Assembly: GCA_964534095.1 (NCBI GenBank)
Contig: CAZHPF010000014.1
Coordinates: 1-14,337 of the forward strand
Reading direction: 5' to 3'
DNA: 14,337 nucleotides
From: CALMSM01 sp964534095
GTDB taxonomy: Bacteria; Patescibacteriota; Saccharimonadia; Saccharimonadales; CALMSM01
Positions 13,358-14,337 of the stretch are shown in pieces. A program made the translations under genes and the position numbers. Under the pieces are notes generated by a model, which was given only the letters and a program-made list of their open reading frames with translations, had not been told where the DNA came from and searched no databases. Each line of letters starts with the position of its first letter. Position 1 is the first letter of the stretch.

Positions 13358-13374
13358 AATGACGAAGCTATCTT

Positions 13375-14337
13375 ATGCCACATCATTTATATCGATTTCC
13401 TATTGAGTTTTGCGCCTCCACGGTACGGGCGTGCCAGGCTGCGGTAGACGAGTCCACTTCTTTTAACTTAGTGGCGTTGAACGGTGTGGGGGTGACGTTC
13501 TTTGTGAACCACTTTCAACAGCAGATAAAAGCAGACATAATCTACGTGAGCGCATATGAGATGCATGATTTTACGAAACAAGCACTCTATGAACATATAG
13601 CTAAAAAATTAGGTGCAAGGCCTGATACGCCGGGAGGTGTGGGGCTGGATGGCTTGGGGTGGTTATTACGCCAAAAATTGCAGGAATGTGAACGCCTGGT
13701 ATTGTTATTTCATCGATTTGACCGGCTAAAGCATGTCGTTGACCAAAATCTATACGATAATTTGCGGCATTTGCGGGATATTGACCGCAGCAAGGTTGTC
13801 ATGATGTTTGTAACCTCAGAACCGTTGACGGAATTCAGCGAGGATGCGACAAAAAGTGCGTTGAACTTGATCACGAAAACGGTGTACTTCCCAGGGTATA
13901 GTGACCGTGAGCTAAAACAAATCCAGGCTACCCATACTCCTGTAATCACGCCGGAAGAAGATCAAGCTATTGCGTTGGCTGGTGGACATCACCTGTTACT
14001 TCAAGTCCTGTTAGGTTGCCAAAACCTGAATAATCCGTTGTCCGATCCGATGGTCGAACTGCTTATCAAAGACATTTATGCCTCGCTCAGTTTTCGGCGC
14101 CAGCGAATGGTCGAAACAGTAGCTGCGGGCAAGGAGATACCAACTGATCCATTGTTGTTTGGTACCCGCATGGTGCAGCGTACTCCCGACGGAGGAGTAT
14201 GCCTATTCAGTCCTGTTATGAGCGAGTATCTGGTACGCCTGCAGGCGAAGTACTTACCGGTAAAAGAGCGGCGTTTGTTTGAGTTGCTCAAAAAACATCA
14301 AGGCGAGCTAGTGACAAAACAGATGATTTTTGACGAT
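13375..14337 (+). CDS. Degenerate P-loop NTPase with C-terminal OmpR-type winged helix, 3' end outside window
   Basis: The frame is open for 321 codons from ATG 13375 to the right edge with no stop, so the protein continues. Residues 29-47 (SFNLVALNGVGVTFFVNHF) occupy the place and strand-loop-helix form of a Walker A, but ALNGVGVT lacks the essential lysine of GxxxxGK[ST]. A Walker B-like strand LVLLFHRFD (108-116) and a sensor-1-like strand VVMMFVTSE (141-149) follow at the expected spacing for an AAA/STAND ATPase. Residues about 170-290 look like a helical lid and a small domain (FPGYSDRELKQIQ). From about 294, LPVKERRLFELLKKHQGELV resembles the start of a Trans_reg_C winged helix, cut off by the window. 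I infer a DNA-binding regulator that may bind but not hydrolyse nucleotide. No ribosome binding site is seen; tandem -10 elements lie upstream. Whether it controls glpX is unknown. Confidence 0.75.
   Translation, partial: MPHHLYRFPIEFCASTVRACQAAVDESTSFNLVALNGVGVTFFVNHFQQQIKADIIYVSAYEMHDFTKQALYEHIAKKLGARPDTPGGVGLDGLGWLLRQKLQECERLVLLFHRFDRLKHVVDQNLYDNLRHLRDIDRSKVVMMFVTSEPLTEFSEDATKSALNLITKTVYFPGYSDRELKQIQATHTPVITPEEDQAIALAGGHHLLLQVLLGCQNLNNPLSDPMVELLIKDIYASLSFRRQRMVETVAAGKEIPTDPLLFGTRMVQRTPDGGVCLFSPVMSEYLVRLQAKYLPVKERRLFELLKKHQGELVTKQMIFDD

Overview
The window reads as a stretch of bacterial chromosome from a small-genome, Gram-positive-type lineage. My best guess is Candidate Phyla Radiation, most likely Candidatus Saccharibacteria (TM7). 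This is an inference from gene order and from the flavour of the proteins; no rRNA or other phylogenetic marker is present to prove it. The code is standard: a release factor 2 gene is present, and ftsE ends in TGA. That argues against the UGA-recoding candidate phyla.

Layout, left to right. (1) 1-303 is the C-terminal end of peptide chain release factor 2 (prfB). (2) 369-2326 holds two unrecognised genes, one possibly membrane-associated. (3) 2365-6550 is a cell-division and envelope block: ftsE, ftsX (4-nt overlap), a secreted coiled-coil/CHAP peptidoglycan hydrolase of PcsB/CwlO type, and an S41 PDZ carboxy-terminal protease. The order prfB-ftsE-ftsX-hydrolase-ctpA is familiar from Gram-positives, so the two unknown genes look like an insert in a conserved neighbourhood. 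(4) 6551-6939 is the only long gap. It holds a perfect 10-bp hairpin, a larger element with perfect 22-bp inverted arms plus a third degenerate copy, and a pyrG promoter. (5) 6940-8972 is CTP synthase followed by a lone receiver-domain response regulator. (6) 9053-10783 is a large modular protein of unknown function whose C-terminus resembles a ParB/sulfiredoxin-like domain. (7) On the minus strand, 13279-10786 is a compact cluster: glpX (class II fructose-1,6-bisphosphatase), a THUMP/Trm11-like RNA methyltransferase and rpmA (ribosomal protein L27). (8) 13375 to the right edge is an incomplete gene, divergent from glpX, for a protein with a degenerate P-loop NTPase region and the start of an OmpR-type winged helix.

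How the parts work together: FtsE and FtsX should form an ATP-driven membrane complex that switches on the CHAP hydrolase outside the membrane for septal wall splitting, with the S41 protease as a likely envelope-processing partner. pyrG, rpmA, prfB and the methyltransferase are housekeeping functions. glpX gives a gluconeogenic or sugar-phosphate step.

Two regulatory themes recur. Many promoters carry an extended -10 (TGN followed by a TATAAT-like hexamer). Several genes have the -10 only 6 to 8 nt upstream of the start codon, which predicts leaderless mRNAs alongside genes that carry Shine-Dalgarno sequences. I see no CRISPR array, tRNA, rRNA or intact transposase. I found no clear new multi-gene system; the best leads are the 6664-6780 element, the modular 9053-10783 protein and the degenerate-NTPase regulator at the right edge.
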